Shown here one piece after another: positions 9,191 through 18,372 of a DNA stretch of 64,000 nt. Position 1 is the stretch's first letter. Every line of letters starts with the position of its first letter. Source of the stretch: a bacterium (GTDB lineage: Bacteria > Planctomycetota > Planctomycetia > Planctomycetales > Planctomycetaceae); contig WGME01000013.1 of the NCBI GenBank assembly GCA_016125225.1, positions 372,001-436,000 on the forward strand, read 5' to 3'. The position numbers and the translations under genes are program-made. The notes beneath the pieces were generated by a model. That model was not told the DNA's origin, did not search any database, and saw nothing but the letters and a program-made list of their open reading frames with translations.

Positions 9191-10222
9191 TCACGCGACC
9201 TTCGCGGGGCGATAGGTCCGCTCAGGTGAGACATGTTCCAGCAACAGATCAATCAGGCGATCGCTGTTGACCCCGGCGGCTTGAGCGGCATAGTTCGGGG
9301 CAATGCGGTGACGTAACGCCCCGCGCGCGACGGCCTGCACATCGCCCACGGTCGCATGATAACGGCCATAAAGAATGGCCCGGGCTTTGGCGGCGGTCAC
9401 CAGAGTCAACACACCGCGCGGACCTGCTCCCCAACTGACCCATTTGTTGACGAATTCCGGGGCTTCATCGCTCCGTGGTCGTGACGAACGGACGAGCATC
9501 CAGGCATACCCCAAGACCTGATCACTGACGGGAACGTTGGTCACCAGTTTCTGGAACCCGACAATTTCCTCGCCGGAAAGAATGGGCGTGATGCTGCCGA
9601 GTTGGCCAGACGTCACACGGCGGGCGACTTCCCACTCGTCATCACCCGTGGGGTAATCAACCCGGATGTGCAGCAGAAAACGATCGAGCTGGGCTTCCGG
9701 CAGGGGATAGGTTCCTTCCTGTTCAAGCGGATTCTGAGTGGCCAGCACAAAGAAGGGATCGGGCAGACGGTGGATCTGACCGCCCACCGAAATCTGCCGT
9801 TCCTGCATGGCCTCCAGCATGGCCGCCTGGGTTTTGGGGGGCGTGCGGTTGATCTCGTCGGCCAGGATCATGTTCGCAAACAAAGGGCCCGGAAGAAATT
9901 TATACTCCCGTTGGCCCGATTGGAGATTCTCCTGAATCACATCAGTGCCGGTGACATCGCTGGGCATCAGGTCGGGGGTGAACTGCAGCCGTTTGAACGA
10001 CAGATGCAAGGCCTGTGCGAGCGAACTGACGAGCAAGGTTTTCGCCAATCCCGGAACCCCTTCCAGCAGGGCATGTCCGCGTGCGAAAACGGCGATCAAG
10101 ACCTGTTCGATAACATCGGCCTGGCCGACGATCACCTTGGACAGTTCATCACGCAGTTGGTTGTAAGCCTGTTCGCAGCGCTGCACCGCGGCGACATCGT
10201 CTTGCGGGACCGGTTCGGTCAT
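9191..10222 (-). CDS. MoxR family AAA ATPase
   Basis: The 343-residue protein starts at MTEPVPQDDV. Upstream in-frame codons overlap the preceding intergenic hairpin and look unlike protein. It is an AAA_3 ATPase with Walker A GVPGLAKT (residues 55-62), Walker B MILADEINRTPPK, sensor FVLATQNPLEQEGTYPLPEAQLDRF and a C-terminal lid domain. MoxR proteins act with VWA/DUF58 partners to assemble or activate other protein complexes. The upstream neighbours (two VWA-type membrane proteins, a DUF4175-like protein and a coiled-coil protein) and the downstream DUF58 gene make a full MoxR locus. All key ATPase residues look intact. Confidence 0.95.
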   Translation of the reverse strand: MTEPVPQDDVAAVQRCEQAYNQLRDELSKVIVGQADVIEQVLIAVFARGHALLEGVPGLAKTLLVSSLAQALHLSFKRLQFTPDLMPSDVTGTDVIQENLQSGQREYKFLPGPLFANMILADEINRTPPKTQAAMLEAMQERQISVGGQIHRLPDPFFVLATQNPLEQEGTYPLPEAQLDRFLLHIRVDYPTGDDEWEVARRVTSGQLGSITPILSGEEIVGFQKLVTNVPVSDQVLGYAWMLVRSSRPRSDEAPEFVNKWVSWGAGPRGVLTLVTAAKARAILYGRYHATVGDVQAVARGALRHRIAPNYAAQAAGVNSDRLIDLLLEHVSPERTYRPAKVA

Positions 10223-10266
10223 TCTGGAAATCCTGATGGTCGAAGGTCTAATGTTTATGTTCGATG

Positions 10267-10295
10267 GTTGAAAAGCCGCCACCGCTGAGTGGCGG
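10267..10295 (+). repeat. Hairpin repeat copy 1 (terminator-like), between the coiled-coil gene and moxR
   Basis: The stem is CCGCCAC / GTGGCGG (10276-10282 with 10289-10295). On the plus strand it is followed by GGGA and a run of seven T, and on the minus strand by CTTTTC. It could attenuate minus-strand transcription between the coiled-coil gene and moxR. The same 29-nt block occurs at 47781-47809 with two differences, both in or beside the loop. Confidence 0.7.
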
Positions 10296-10331
10296 GGATT
10301 TTTTTCCTTGGTCGGTCGTTCTGCTCTTTGC

Positions 10332-13300
10332 TCAATCGACGCTTTGGAAATAGCGTCGCAGTTTGTCTTCGTAGGCTTTGGGGGCCTTCTGCTGGGTGCC
10401 GGACCGCATCGCCTTGCGGAGTTCTGGTGGCAGTTTGGCGAACCAGGGTTGCTCCTGAAGTTGGCGGGCGGTGATCTCCGCATCGCCGACACGCTGGCCG
10501 CCCTGGGTATCTCCCAGATCGGTGCCTTCGGCCTGATCTTGCAAGGGACCATCTTTGACACCGGTATTGTCAGTTTGTCCGGCTTGGCGGCGGTTCGTCT
10601 GCATGGCGGAACCCGCTTGAGCGGCTGGTTCCTGACTTGCGGTCTGAGCCTGGCTGTTGGTTTCTAACGGCTGGCCAGCGGGGCTGGTCTGGGCATTCTG
10701 AGAATTCGGTGTGCCGGGTTGATTGCGGGCGACCTCAGCGGCGGCGGCCTGTTGCATCGCTTGCGCCAACTGCGGACCCGCCATCATCTCTGCCGTCTTC
10801 TCGGGAGATTGGGGGACGAATCCCGTATCGCTGGGCATCGATCCCGACTGTCCTTGAGCCTGGCCGGGAGTTTTGGACGTTCCTTCTTTCGAATCGGCTG
10901 AATCGGAATCCAGGGGTGTACCTGTCGTTTCAGCTGGGGACAACGGATCACTGTTGCCGGGGGCTGCCTGTTGAGCCATGGCAGCCGCCTCTGCGAGAAA
11001 CTCTGCAGGGGGCATGGGCACAGTGGCAGCCAGTAGCGATTGGGCCATTTCCAGCGCGTCTCGCAACGGCGCGTTCGCCACCTGTTGCTGACCCGAGAGT
11101 TCGACGGCCCCTTGTCCGGTGGCCATCTGGGCATCTGCAAAGTTTCGTGCGGCCTCTGCGGCCTGCGTGGCATTCACCTGGGGAGCTGTCTCGGGCGATT
11201 CGGCCACTTGACGTTGAGTGGCGAGCATCTCGGCAGCCTGTTGCTGCTGCGTCGCCAATGAAGCCAGCGCTTCCGCAACGGCCTGATCCCGTCGCACTTC
11301 CTGTTCCCGTGCTGCGAGTGAGGCGATAGCTCGTTCGAGTTGACGTTCGGCCGACGTGGCGGCAGCGGCTTGCGTGTCATTGGGCGACAGGGGATCGCTG
11401 CCTGACATGGCTGCCTGTTCGGCTGCTTCGAGCGCGGTACCGGCAGACGGATCGAGCGAGGATGTGGGATTGGATAAAGGGCCTGCTTTCTCTGCGAGCT
11501 GGGCCAAGGCTTCAGTCTGCTGGCGAGCCAGATCCTGCATAGCCGCTGACAGTTTCTGCTGTGCCACATCCAGAGCTTGCTGGGCTGCCTGTTGTTGTTC
11601 CTGCGTTTTCGGAAGGTTCTGCTGGCCGAGGGCCGTTTCGGCTTCATCACCGGCCTCCGCGGCTGTCATGAGAGATTGCGCTGCATCGGAAGCATCGCCT
11701 TGAGCCAATTCGGCGGCGGCTTCTGCGGCCTGTGCAGCCTTCTGTTGTGCCTGTGCATTCGGGGCCGTTGTGGCTTCGGCGGCTTGCGATTTTCTGGCGG
11801 CCGACTGGGCTTGAGCCAAGGCCTGTTGCAATGCCGCATGAGCTTTTTCTTGTGCGGCATCGGCGGCTGCGGTTTCATTATTCAGTAACTGACGAGCCGC
11901 TTCTTGTGCTTCTGTCTGAGCGATTTTCAAAGACGCTGCAGCGGCCTGCAATTCATCTTGCGCGGCAGCATTTTTCTGGGTATGACGATCCGCTTCTTCG
12001 GCAAAGTCTGCGGCCGCTTCCGCTACTGCTTGTTGAGCGGCGACAGCTTTCAAGGGCGTCGCCGCCTCACCCCGTTCCCATTGCCCGGTGGCATCTTCTG
12101 CGGCGGCCTGTGCAGTTTGTGCAGCGGCAATCTGCTCGGCCAGTTCCATGGCCTCTGCGGCATTCGGACGACCTGCCGCCCGCAGCTGATCTGCCGCTGC
12201 TTGTCGAGCTTTGTGTTGGGCCGCAGAGAGTTGCTGCATTCGTTCGTTCAAGGATTGGGTGAGAGGTGATTTTACTGCTTCCACCGCTTCACGAGCCTGA
12301 GCCAACGCGGCGGCTTGTTGAGCACTTTGTGCGGCGAGGGCCTCGGCAGCGGCTTGAATCTGCGATCGCAAATCGCTGGCGGCATCGGTCAGTTGATTCG
12401 CCGTGGCTTCGGCCTTGGCTTTCGCTGGCTCGGTGGCTGTTTGGCGATTGGCTTTCGATTGTGCGGTCTGAGTCAGTTCCTTGCCGACCTGCTGGGCATT
12501 CTCAGCCGCCTGCGCGACTTTCTCTCCCACTTCGGGGGCAATATTCGCCAAGCCTGCCGAGACTTTTTCCGCAATGGCCGCGACTTCATTCTGGCGAGCG
12601 GCCAATTGTTCCGTAGAGGCTGCCGAGCTTTCCGGTGCCGACATGGCCTCTGCGAGTGCGTGGGCAATCTCCCGTTCTTCAGCGGCCGTCCGTTCCAGCA
12701 CTTCAGCGGCTCGGGCCAGTTCACCGATCTTGACCGCTGCAGCGAGCCGCTCAGCATCGGCCAATTCGGCGGTGACGGTGGCCAATGCTGCGTCGATCGC
12801 ATGATCGGCAGCATTCACGGAAGCTTGATCGGTGGCATCGTCGTCCGGGGTGACTTCCGCCAACGCTTCCGCAGCCGATTTCAATTCCCCTTGCGCGTCC
12901 ATGAGCGCTGCAGCAACAGCGTCAGGCAGATCGGCCGTCGTCGCCAGCTCAGCAATCTGGGCTGCCAGGTTGTTTTCTGCTTGAGCCACTTCGGCGGCAG
13001 TGGCGTCGGTCGCTTCAGGTAAAGCCTTTTGTTGAGCCACTACCGGTTCCAGTTGTGCTTTCACGTCCTTGAGCTTGGCGACCTCTTGAGCTAGCTCGGC
13101 CGCTGATCGATCACTGAGGGCCGTCCGCTCACCACGCTTCAAAATCTCTTCCAATGCCGAGAGATTCGCCAGTGTTTCGGTTTGCTTTTCGATGGCGGCG
13201 GTATTGTCGGCTTCCAGCAACTCTTCGGCAGCGGTGGCGGCTGCCTGTTCAGCCTTTTCGGCCAGATGCTCGCCTGCCGCGGTTTGGGGCAGTTGCTCCG

Positions 13301-14264
13301 CTAACGCCTGAATCTGCTGCTCGATCTCAACCTGCTGTTCCACCATCTCTGTGGAGGCCGGGGTATTGGGCAGCAGCTTTTCCGCCTGAGACTTCAACTC
13401 CGATTGCTTCTGGGCAATCGCCTGAAGTTTCTCCAGTGCCGCATTTCGTTCAGCTTGCAACAGGCCCTGCTGACGTTGCAGAAGCTTCAGGAAATCGTTG
13501 AGTCCCTTGATCACTCCGGCTTGATGTTCCAAGGCCGTAGGCAGATGGGTTGCCACGAGTTCGACCTCGGCCTGATCGACATGTTCTCCGACGTCACCGG
13601 CTTTCAAAATCCGCAGACCGTCCACCGCAGTCTCGGCAATGGGCCCGCCCCAGGTTCGAATGTCGTCCAGCGTATCGACGAGATGCAGGAAAAGTTCCTT
13701 CACATCGCGTTGATCTTCCTGGTTCTTCAACAGGGTCGCCTCTCGGCGTTGTTCGGCTTCTTCTGGCAGCAGCCGTGTCGTGGTTTGCACATCGGTCTGC
13801 ATGGCAATCAGGCGGTGTGCCTGTTCCACCAGTTCGGCGGCTTTCAGGCGTCTCAACAGGCTTTGTCGCTCGGCCGACAACCGCACCACCACCGTGCGTA
13901 CCATCTGGCGGGCTTCGACAAAAGTGGCGTCGCGATCTTGTGTGGAGCCCGACTGCGCACGAGCCAGCAGTTCGACCACTTTGACCATTTCCTGGTCGAC
14001 GATGTCCTGCAGGTGCTCGCGCATCAGACCGATGTCGCGATAGACGGGCAGATCTGTCAGACCATTTTCCTCCAGTTGCTGCCGCTGTAACTGCAACACA
14101 CCATCGAGCAGTTGCCGCGTCATCGCCCGGGCACGTTCCTGGTCTTCCTGCTTGCGTAGCAGGTCCGAACGTTCGACACCCTGAGCATGTAACAACCCGG
14201 CGGCAGAGCACCCGAGTCCACCCAGAAGGAGAACTACCCGCATGATTTCTGAGAGACGCTTCAT
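10332..14264 (-). CDS. Giant Ala/Gln/Glu-rich coiled-coil secreted protein of the MoxR/BatA operon
   Basis: This 1310-residue protein has an N-terminal signal-like helix (MRVVLLLGGLGCSAAGLLHA; a start at 14243 is also possible). Almost everything after it is low-complexity heptad-like sequence rich in Ala, Gln, Glu and Lys, consistent with very long coiled coils. The last ~150 residues are Gln/Ser/Thr/Pro-rich and end in a compact basic tail (LRKAMRSGTQQKAPKAYEDK) that may be a conserved terminus. The start ATG overlaps the stop of the DUF4175-like gene (ATGA), so translation is probably coupled. It is likely an extracytoplasmic structural or scaffold partner of the membrane VWA proteins. That is inference; no enzyme domain is visible. 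Confidence 0.85.
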   Translation of the reverse strand: MKRLSEIMRVVLLLGGLGCSAAGLLHAQGVERSDLLRKQEDQERARAMTRQLLDGVLQLQRQQLEENGLTDLPVYRDIGLMREHLQDIVDQEMVKVVELLARAQSGSTQDRDATFVEARQMVRTVVVRLSAERQSLLRRLKAAELVEQAHRLIAMQTDVQTTTRLLPEEAEQRREATLLKNQEDQRDVKELFLHLVDTLDDIRTWGGPIAETAVDGLRILKAGDVGEHVDQAEVELVATHLPTALEHQAGVIKGLNDFLKLLQRQQGLLQAERNAALEKLQAIAQKQSELKSQAEKLLPNTPASTEMVEQQVEIEQQIQALAEQLPQTAAGEHLAEKAEQAAATAAEELLEADNTAAIEKQTETLANLSALEEILKRGERTALSDRSAAELAQEVAKLKDVKAQLEPVVAQQKALPEATDATAAEVAQAENNLAAQIAELATTADLPDAVAAALMDAQGELKSAAEALAEVTPDDDATDQASVNAADHAIDAALATVTAELADAERLAAAVKIGELARAAEVLERTAAEEREIAHALAEAMSAPESSAASTEQLAARQNEVAAIAEKVSAGLANIAPEVGEKVAQAAENAQQVGKELTQTAQSKANRQTATEPAKAKAEATANQLTDAASDLRSQIQAAAEALAAQSAQQAAALAQAREAVEAVKSPLTQSLNERMQQLSAAQHKARQAAADQLRAAGRPNAAEAMELAEQIAAAQTAQAAAEDATGQWERGEAATPLKAVAAQQAVAEAAADFAEEADRHTQKNAAAQDELQAAAASLKIAQTEAQEAARQLLNNETAAADAAQEKAHAALQQALAQAQSAARKSQAAEATTAPNAQAQQKAAQAAEAAAELAQGDASDAAQSLMTAAEAGDEAETALGQQNLPKTQEQQQAAQQALDVAQQKLSAAMQDLARQQTEALAQLAEKAGPLSNPTSSLDPSAGTALEAAEQAAMSGSDPLSPNDTQAAAATSAERQLERAIASLAAREQEVRRDQAVAEALASLATQQQQAAEMLATQRQVAESPETAPQVNATQAAEAARNFADAQMATGQGAVELSGQQQVANAPLRDALEMAQSLLAATVPMPPAEFLAEAAAMAQQAAPGNSDPLSPAETTGTPLDSDSADSKEGTSKTPGQAQGQSGSMPSDTGFVPQSPEKTAEMMAGPQLAQAMQQAAAAEVARNQPGTPNSQNAQTSPAGQPLETNSQAQTASQEPAAQAGSAMQTNRRQAGQTDNTGVKDGPLQDQAEGTDLGDTQGGQRVGDAEITARQLQEQPWFAKLPPELRKAMRSGTQQKAPKAYEDKLRRYFQSVD

Positions 14265-15937
14265 CGCGACGTCCTTCCGATTCCGAGTTCGCGTTCGATG
14301 ATTTCGTCGAGCTGTCTGGCCGATTGCTGATCGATTTCGAGCAGGCTTTCGAGGATCCCGTTGCGGTCGGTCACTTCAAAAATGAGAGGTTCGCTTTGAC
14401 CGACTTGCGATGGAAAGGTTCCCCGTTCATCGGCTGCGACAACCGTCACTCGGACTTCGTCTCCCTTTTGGAGTTGCCAGGCAGCCAACGGCAATGGGTA
14501 CTCTCCTCGAACCGATCGCAGGTTCGGGCGAGTCGGCGATCCGGCGTTGGGCCAGATGGGCTGGTCGTACGTTTTCTGTTCGCCTTCCATCCGCACCACT
14601 ACGATCTGAGCCGTGAGGGATTTCAGACCGAAATCATCGGTGGCTCCATAGCTCAGCACCGGCGTAGCGGTTGGCAGGACTTTGCGGCTGACCACCGCCA
14701 CCGCGACATGAGGAACACGATCGGTCTGCAGGCGAATCTCGCCGGTCAGCGGTGGTTGAGGCGAAAGGCCGTCCTGGTCGATCGCCGACACCTGATATTT
14801 CAGCGGTGCACTAAGGGAATCGAGCGCTGTTCCCTCAGGCAACCGCCATGTTGCAGCGGCATCCGACGTGGTGGGCTGCAGCGTATGAATTGTCTCGTCG
14901 AGTTTTAGGCTGACCGAACGCAAGAGCTTGTTCTTGCCCGAAACGAGCAGTTCGATCCGTGACCCCTGCAATGCCGAGACCGTGCGTGACCCGGTGGACG
15001 CCGGTGGGACGATGGTTGACTGTGCATAAGTCGGCGGCGTGACAGTCCAGGTGAGTTCCACAATCGGCAGAGGGACAACGTCAATGATGACCGGGTCAGA
15101 TTCTGCATCTCCCGCGAGCAATCGGACCTGCAATGTTTCGACCAGCTGCGAAGAACGCCACTGAAAGGTTTCGGCCGTGGTCGCCGTCAGATTCCATCGC
15201 GTTCGTTCTCGACGATCGCCGCTCCGGACATCCGCCATGACATTGTCCGGCAGTTCACCTGCCAGTTTTAACGTCAATTCCAGCGGTTGCCCCTGCGGAA
15301 TCGCCAGACGATATGTCCCCGTGTGGTGCACCGGTATCTGTTGCCCATTGATGGTCAGTTCCGCCATTTCTGTCCGGGTGGGATAGCGGGCGGAACCCAA
15401 CCAGAAGCGTTGCCAGAAGGCGTGAGTTTCGGCCGGGCAGAGAACGCCGGTTCCGAATGTGAGCAGCAGGCTTCCAAAGGCAAGACCGGCCCGCTTGGGA
15501 AGATGCTGCCAGTCGAAATCGCGGTAGACATCGAGCGATTCGCTGAACTCGGCGACATAATTCACCACGGCGGCTGAGAGCCGCGGAGAACCCCAGGCCA
15601 GTGAGCGGTCTTCATCAAATTCCAGGGCAGCCACGAGATCGCTATCGATATCGTGGGCTCGTTCCACCACCAAGGCGACTTCCGCCAGGGATTCCCGCAC
15701 AGAGAGCCAGGGCCACAGCCAACGGTGGATCACCGCTGAAACGGTGGCACCAAACCCGATCAGGACGATGGCACGCAACCACCAGGCCAAGTGCAGCGAC
15801 CAGTCCATCAGAAAGGCAGCCGCCAGGAACGCCACGACAACGGTGATCAGTACCGCCGCCGCATTGCCCCAGCGGACAGCAGTACGCCACAAGCGAAGTT
15901 GCTGCAGTCGAGAACGTAATCCGTGGAGTCGGTTCAT
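14261..15937 (-). CDS. DUF4175-like membrane protein
   Basis: The product is 558 residues from the ATG at 15937 (MNRLHGLRSRLQQL). That ATG overlaps the upstream stop codon (ATGA), so I preferred it to an in-frame ATG at 16018. Two hydrophobic helices at residues ~25-70 (AAVLITVVVAFLAAAFLMDW, AIVLIGFGATVSAVIHRWLW) and a third near residue 145 are followed by a long extracytoplasmic beta-rich region with Ig-like stretches. The C-terminus has ILESLLEIDQQSARQLDEII. The arrangement matches DUF4175-type proteins found with BatA/VWA and MoxR genes in Planctomycetes. It probably contacts the coiled-coil protein encoded next; partner and function are unproven. Confidence 0.78.
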   Translation of the reverse strand: MNRLHGLRSRLQQLRLWRTAVRWGNAAAVLITVVVAFLAAAFLMDWSLHLAWWLRAIVLIGFGATVSAVIHRWLWPWLSVRESLAEVALVVERAHDIDSDLVAALEFDEDRSLAWGSPRLSAAVVNYVAEFSESLDVYRDFDWQHLPKRAGLAFGSLLLTFGTGVLCPAETHAFWQRFWLGSARYPTRTEMAELTINGQQIPVHHTGTYRLAIPQGQPLELTLKLAGELPDNVMADVRSGDRRERTRWNLTATTAETFQWRSSQLVETLQVRLLAGDAESDPVIIDVVPLPIVELTWTVTPPTYAQSTIVPPASTGSRTVSALQGSRIELLVSGKNKLLRSVSLKLDETIHTLQPTTSDAAATWRLPEGTALDSLSAPLKYQVSAIDQDGLSPQPPLTGEIRLQTDRVPHVAVAVVSRKVLPTATPVLSYGATDDFGLKSLTAQIVVVRMEGEQKTYDQPIWPNAGSPTRPNLRSVRGEYPLPLAAWQLQKGDEVRVTVVAADERGTFPSQVGQSEPLIFEVTDRNGILESLLEIDQQSARQLDEIIERELGIGRTSR

Positions 15938-18372
15938 GGCAGATGGACCATCTTTCGCAAGAACCACTCGGTCATCATCAAGGCAATGACGACGACGAAC
16001 GTCAACCAGGTATCCCACAACGATACGATTTCCAGCGACGTTTCGCGCGGCCGCGGCGGCTGAAAGTCGGTCAGGAAGTTCGATAACGTTGTCAGCTCAT
16101 AGCTTCTCCCCCCCGTCGCTTGGGCCAATTCCGACTGCAGTCCGACATTCCGCACGGGGTTCCGACGCTCTATCGACAAGTCAGAAACCTGAATCGCAAT
16201 TTCGGACGGCACTTGGGTGATGGGGTCGGTGACCCGCAGGCGATATTCCCCATCTTGGGAGACGGTCAGCCGCGATTCAAACACCCCCGGCCGCAATTGG
16301 CGAATGGCAAATCGAGACGTGCGCTCACCGTCGTCATTGACCACTGGCGTCTGCCATTCCGCCTGCAACTGGTGATCCGGAATCATCGCATCGTTCAAGG
16401 GATTGAAGTCTTCGTCATAGGCTTCGACAGTGATCAGTACATCATCGCCGCTGCGGTATTGCCGACGGTCAGTCCGGACCACAAACCGCTTCTGATCTCC
16501 CAACGCGTGGCTCAAACCCAGCCGGTGAATTAGTTGTCCCCAGAACTGACGATAGTATTCTTCGCCATGCAAGCGACGGAGTCGCCAGAGTTCGTTGAAG
16601 GCCACATAGACCACTTCGCCGCGACCATACGGGCGAATCGCGATCAAGGGTTGCTTGGTCTGGCCGTCGGCGCACACATCCACTGGATGTTCCGCCAGCA
16701 CGGTGGCTCGGGGATCGACCCGCTGCACGGGTTGGTACCAGGGCATCTTGTTCAAGTTCGACCACGGTTGTGGTGACGTGGCATCGGTGGCCCCGAGATG
16801 CATGAAATCGTACTGGTCGGCCAATGGTGTCAATTGAATTGCGAAGGGACGACGGTCTCGCAACCGCGCATTGGGATCAACGATGACCGGCAGCATGTCG
16901 GCCAGAGGAGTTTCTGCCAGTTGACCGGGGCCGAAGCGGGGACCGGCGAGTACCACGAGTCCGCCCCCAAACTGATCGACGAATTCTTTCGTCATTTCAC
17001 CAAAGCGCGTGCTGAGAGCGCTGGCGGGCAAGTCTCCCAGAAAGATGACATCGGCCGAAAAGAATTCATGACGGGGCAACGTGAGATTCGAGACGAACAG
17101 CTCGTTTGATTCTCGTACAATCGGATCGGCCGATCGCAGGAAGGTGCGGAAGCCCCGCGTTCCCACGAGTTTGTCGCGATGAAAGACTTCCTTGATGAAC
17201 CGCCATTCCCATGTGGGTTCGTATTCCACATACAGCAGCCGCAGGAAGTCATCGATGATGCGCACATCGCGGCGTGAGGTGTTGTTTTGTGTGACCGACT
17301 CGCCGGGGACGGGGGCGACTTCGGCAACAAAGACATATCGACCAGTTACCTCCGGCGTGAAAGAGAATTCCACCGTTTGTGTCGCGGCGGTGAGCAACAC
17401 GGTTTGCTCACCCACGGGGATGGGAACTGCATCGGTCATGCCGAGCGGTTCCGCCCAGACGCGAACCACGACCTGCGTTTGATCAAGTTCGCGCTGCCGA
17501 ACCGTGACTGAAAGGGTCGATGTTTCGGCTTGCTTCATGGTCGGCGGTGCCAGCAGATCGACGCTGACATCCACCGCAGATTCCGGACCCACTCCCACCG
17601 TGAAGATCGGAACCCCTAACCGCTGAGCACTGGCGATCGGCTCTGGGCCCGAGTTCTGATCAAAATCACTGAAGAGGACCACGCCCGCCAGTTGCTCCCC
17701 CGCCTGGCGACGCGACAGATCTTCCAGACTTTCCCCCAAAGCGGTGACTTGTCCCGTGGTGGACCAGCGGGCGATCGCAGCTGGAAATGGGGGAGTCGCC
17801 GTGGCTTGGTCGTCCGTCTGTGAGAGCAACGATTCGACACCCCGTTCTGTCGACAGGGCGAAGAGTTGAATCTGGAACCTCTGAGACAACTCGGTTAACC
17901 AGGCCGCCTGATTGGTCGTCAAAAAGGCTCGCACATCATCGGCACGGGTGGGCAAGCTAGTCTGGCTATCCCCTTGACTGGTTCGGCCCGTGACACGATC
18001 GAGTTCTTGACGTTCTTCGGCCGGTAACTCGTCGGCAATCGCCATGCTGTCGCTGCCATCCAGCCCGACCCATAACACCGGCGGGGGATAGCGAACGAAG
18101 GTGATTTCCAGAATGGGGTCCGCGAGAATCAGGATCAGCAGGAACAAACTGAGCGTGCGTAAAGACACCAGCAGTAGGCGCAGTGACGGACGGGTAACGT
18201 TCTGCAACCGGAAGTAGAACCAGGCTGTCGCGGCAGCGGTTGCCAGTCCGGCGAAGAGCACCAGAGCCGGGCTGGAATGTGCCCAGCTGGCACCGAACGC
18301 AAGCCGCCAGTGATCGATCTGGGTGACATCGGAGGTCCCGAGCGAGCGTCCCAGGAGTGACGACAGATTCAT
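15934..18372 (-). CDS. Membrane protein with VWA-like and glutamine-amidotransferase-like regions
   Basis: The 812-residue protein starts at MNLSSLLGRS, whose ATG overlaps the upstream stop (ATGA). Two N-terminal membrane helices (residues ~35-80) precede a VWA-like fold with a MIDAS-type DGSDSM. A central region resembles the class I amidotransferase-like domain seen in related membrane proteins (FVDQFGGGLVVLAGPRFGPG), and a C-terminal beta-rich part ends in a last hydrophobic helix (LWDTWLTFVVVIALMMTEWF). This resembles the large BatB/glutamine-amidotransferase-like proteins of MoxR loci. No catalytic Cys typical of active amidotransferases is obvious, so that domain is probably structural. 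It is part of a four-gene ATGA-linked chain. Confidence 0.82.
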   Translation of the reverse strand: MNLSSLLGRSLGTSDVTQIDHWRLAFGASWAHSSPALVLFAGLATAAATAWFYFRLQNVTRPSLRLLLVSLRTLSLFLLILILADPILEITFVRYPPPVLWVGLDGSDSMAIADELPAEERQELDRVTGRTSQGDSQTSLPTRADDVRAFLTTNQAAWLTELSQRFQIQLFALSTERGVESLLSQTDDQATATPPFPAAIARWSTTGQVTALGESLEDLSRRQAGEQLAGVVLFSDFDQNSGPEPIASAQRLGVPIFTVGVGPESAVDVSVDLLAPPTMKQAETSTLSVTVRQRELDQTQVVVRVWAEPLGMTDAVPIPVGEQTVLLTAATQTVEFSFTPEVTGRYVFVAEVAPVPGESVTQNNTSRRDVRIIDDFLRLLYVEYEPTWEWRFIKEVFHRDKLVGTRGFRTFLRSADPIVRESNELFVSNLTLPRHEFFSADVIFLGDLPASALSTRFGEMTKEFVDQFGGGLVVLAGPRFGPGQLAETPLADMLPVIVDPNARLRDRRPFAIQLTPLADQYDFMHLGATDATSPQPWSNLNKMPWYQPVQRVDPRATVLAEHPVDVCADGQTKQPLIAIRPYGRGEVVYVAFNELWRLRRLHGEEYYRQFWGQLIHRLGLSHALGDQKRFVVRTDRRQYRSGDDVLITVEAYDEDFNPLNDAMIPDHQLQAEWQTPVVNDDGERTSRFAIRQLRPGVFESRLTVSQDGEYRLRVTDPITQVPSEIAIQVSDLSIERRNPVRNVGLQSELAQATGGRSYELTTLSNFLTDFQPPRPRETSLEIVSLWDTWLTFVVVIALMMTEWFLRKMVHLP

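Noticed and set aside
12315-13022. Cys/Gly/Phe-rich frames on the plus strand within the coiled-coil gene
   Set aside because: They mirror the Ala/Gln/Glu codons of the 1310-residue protein; no start signals.
10332-14264. The giant coiled-coil gene considered as a phage tail fibre or tape-measure gene
   Set aside because: Neighbours are MoxR/BatA/DUF4175 with ATGA overlaps, there is a signal peptide, and no phage structural gene is present.
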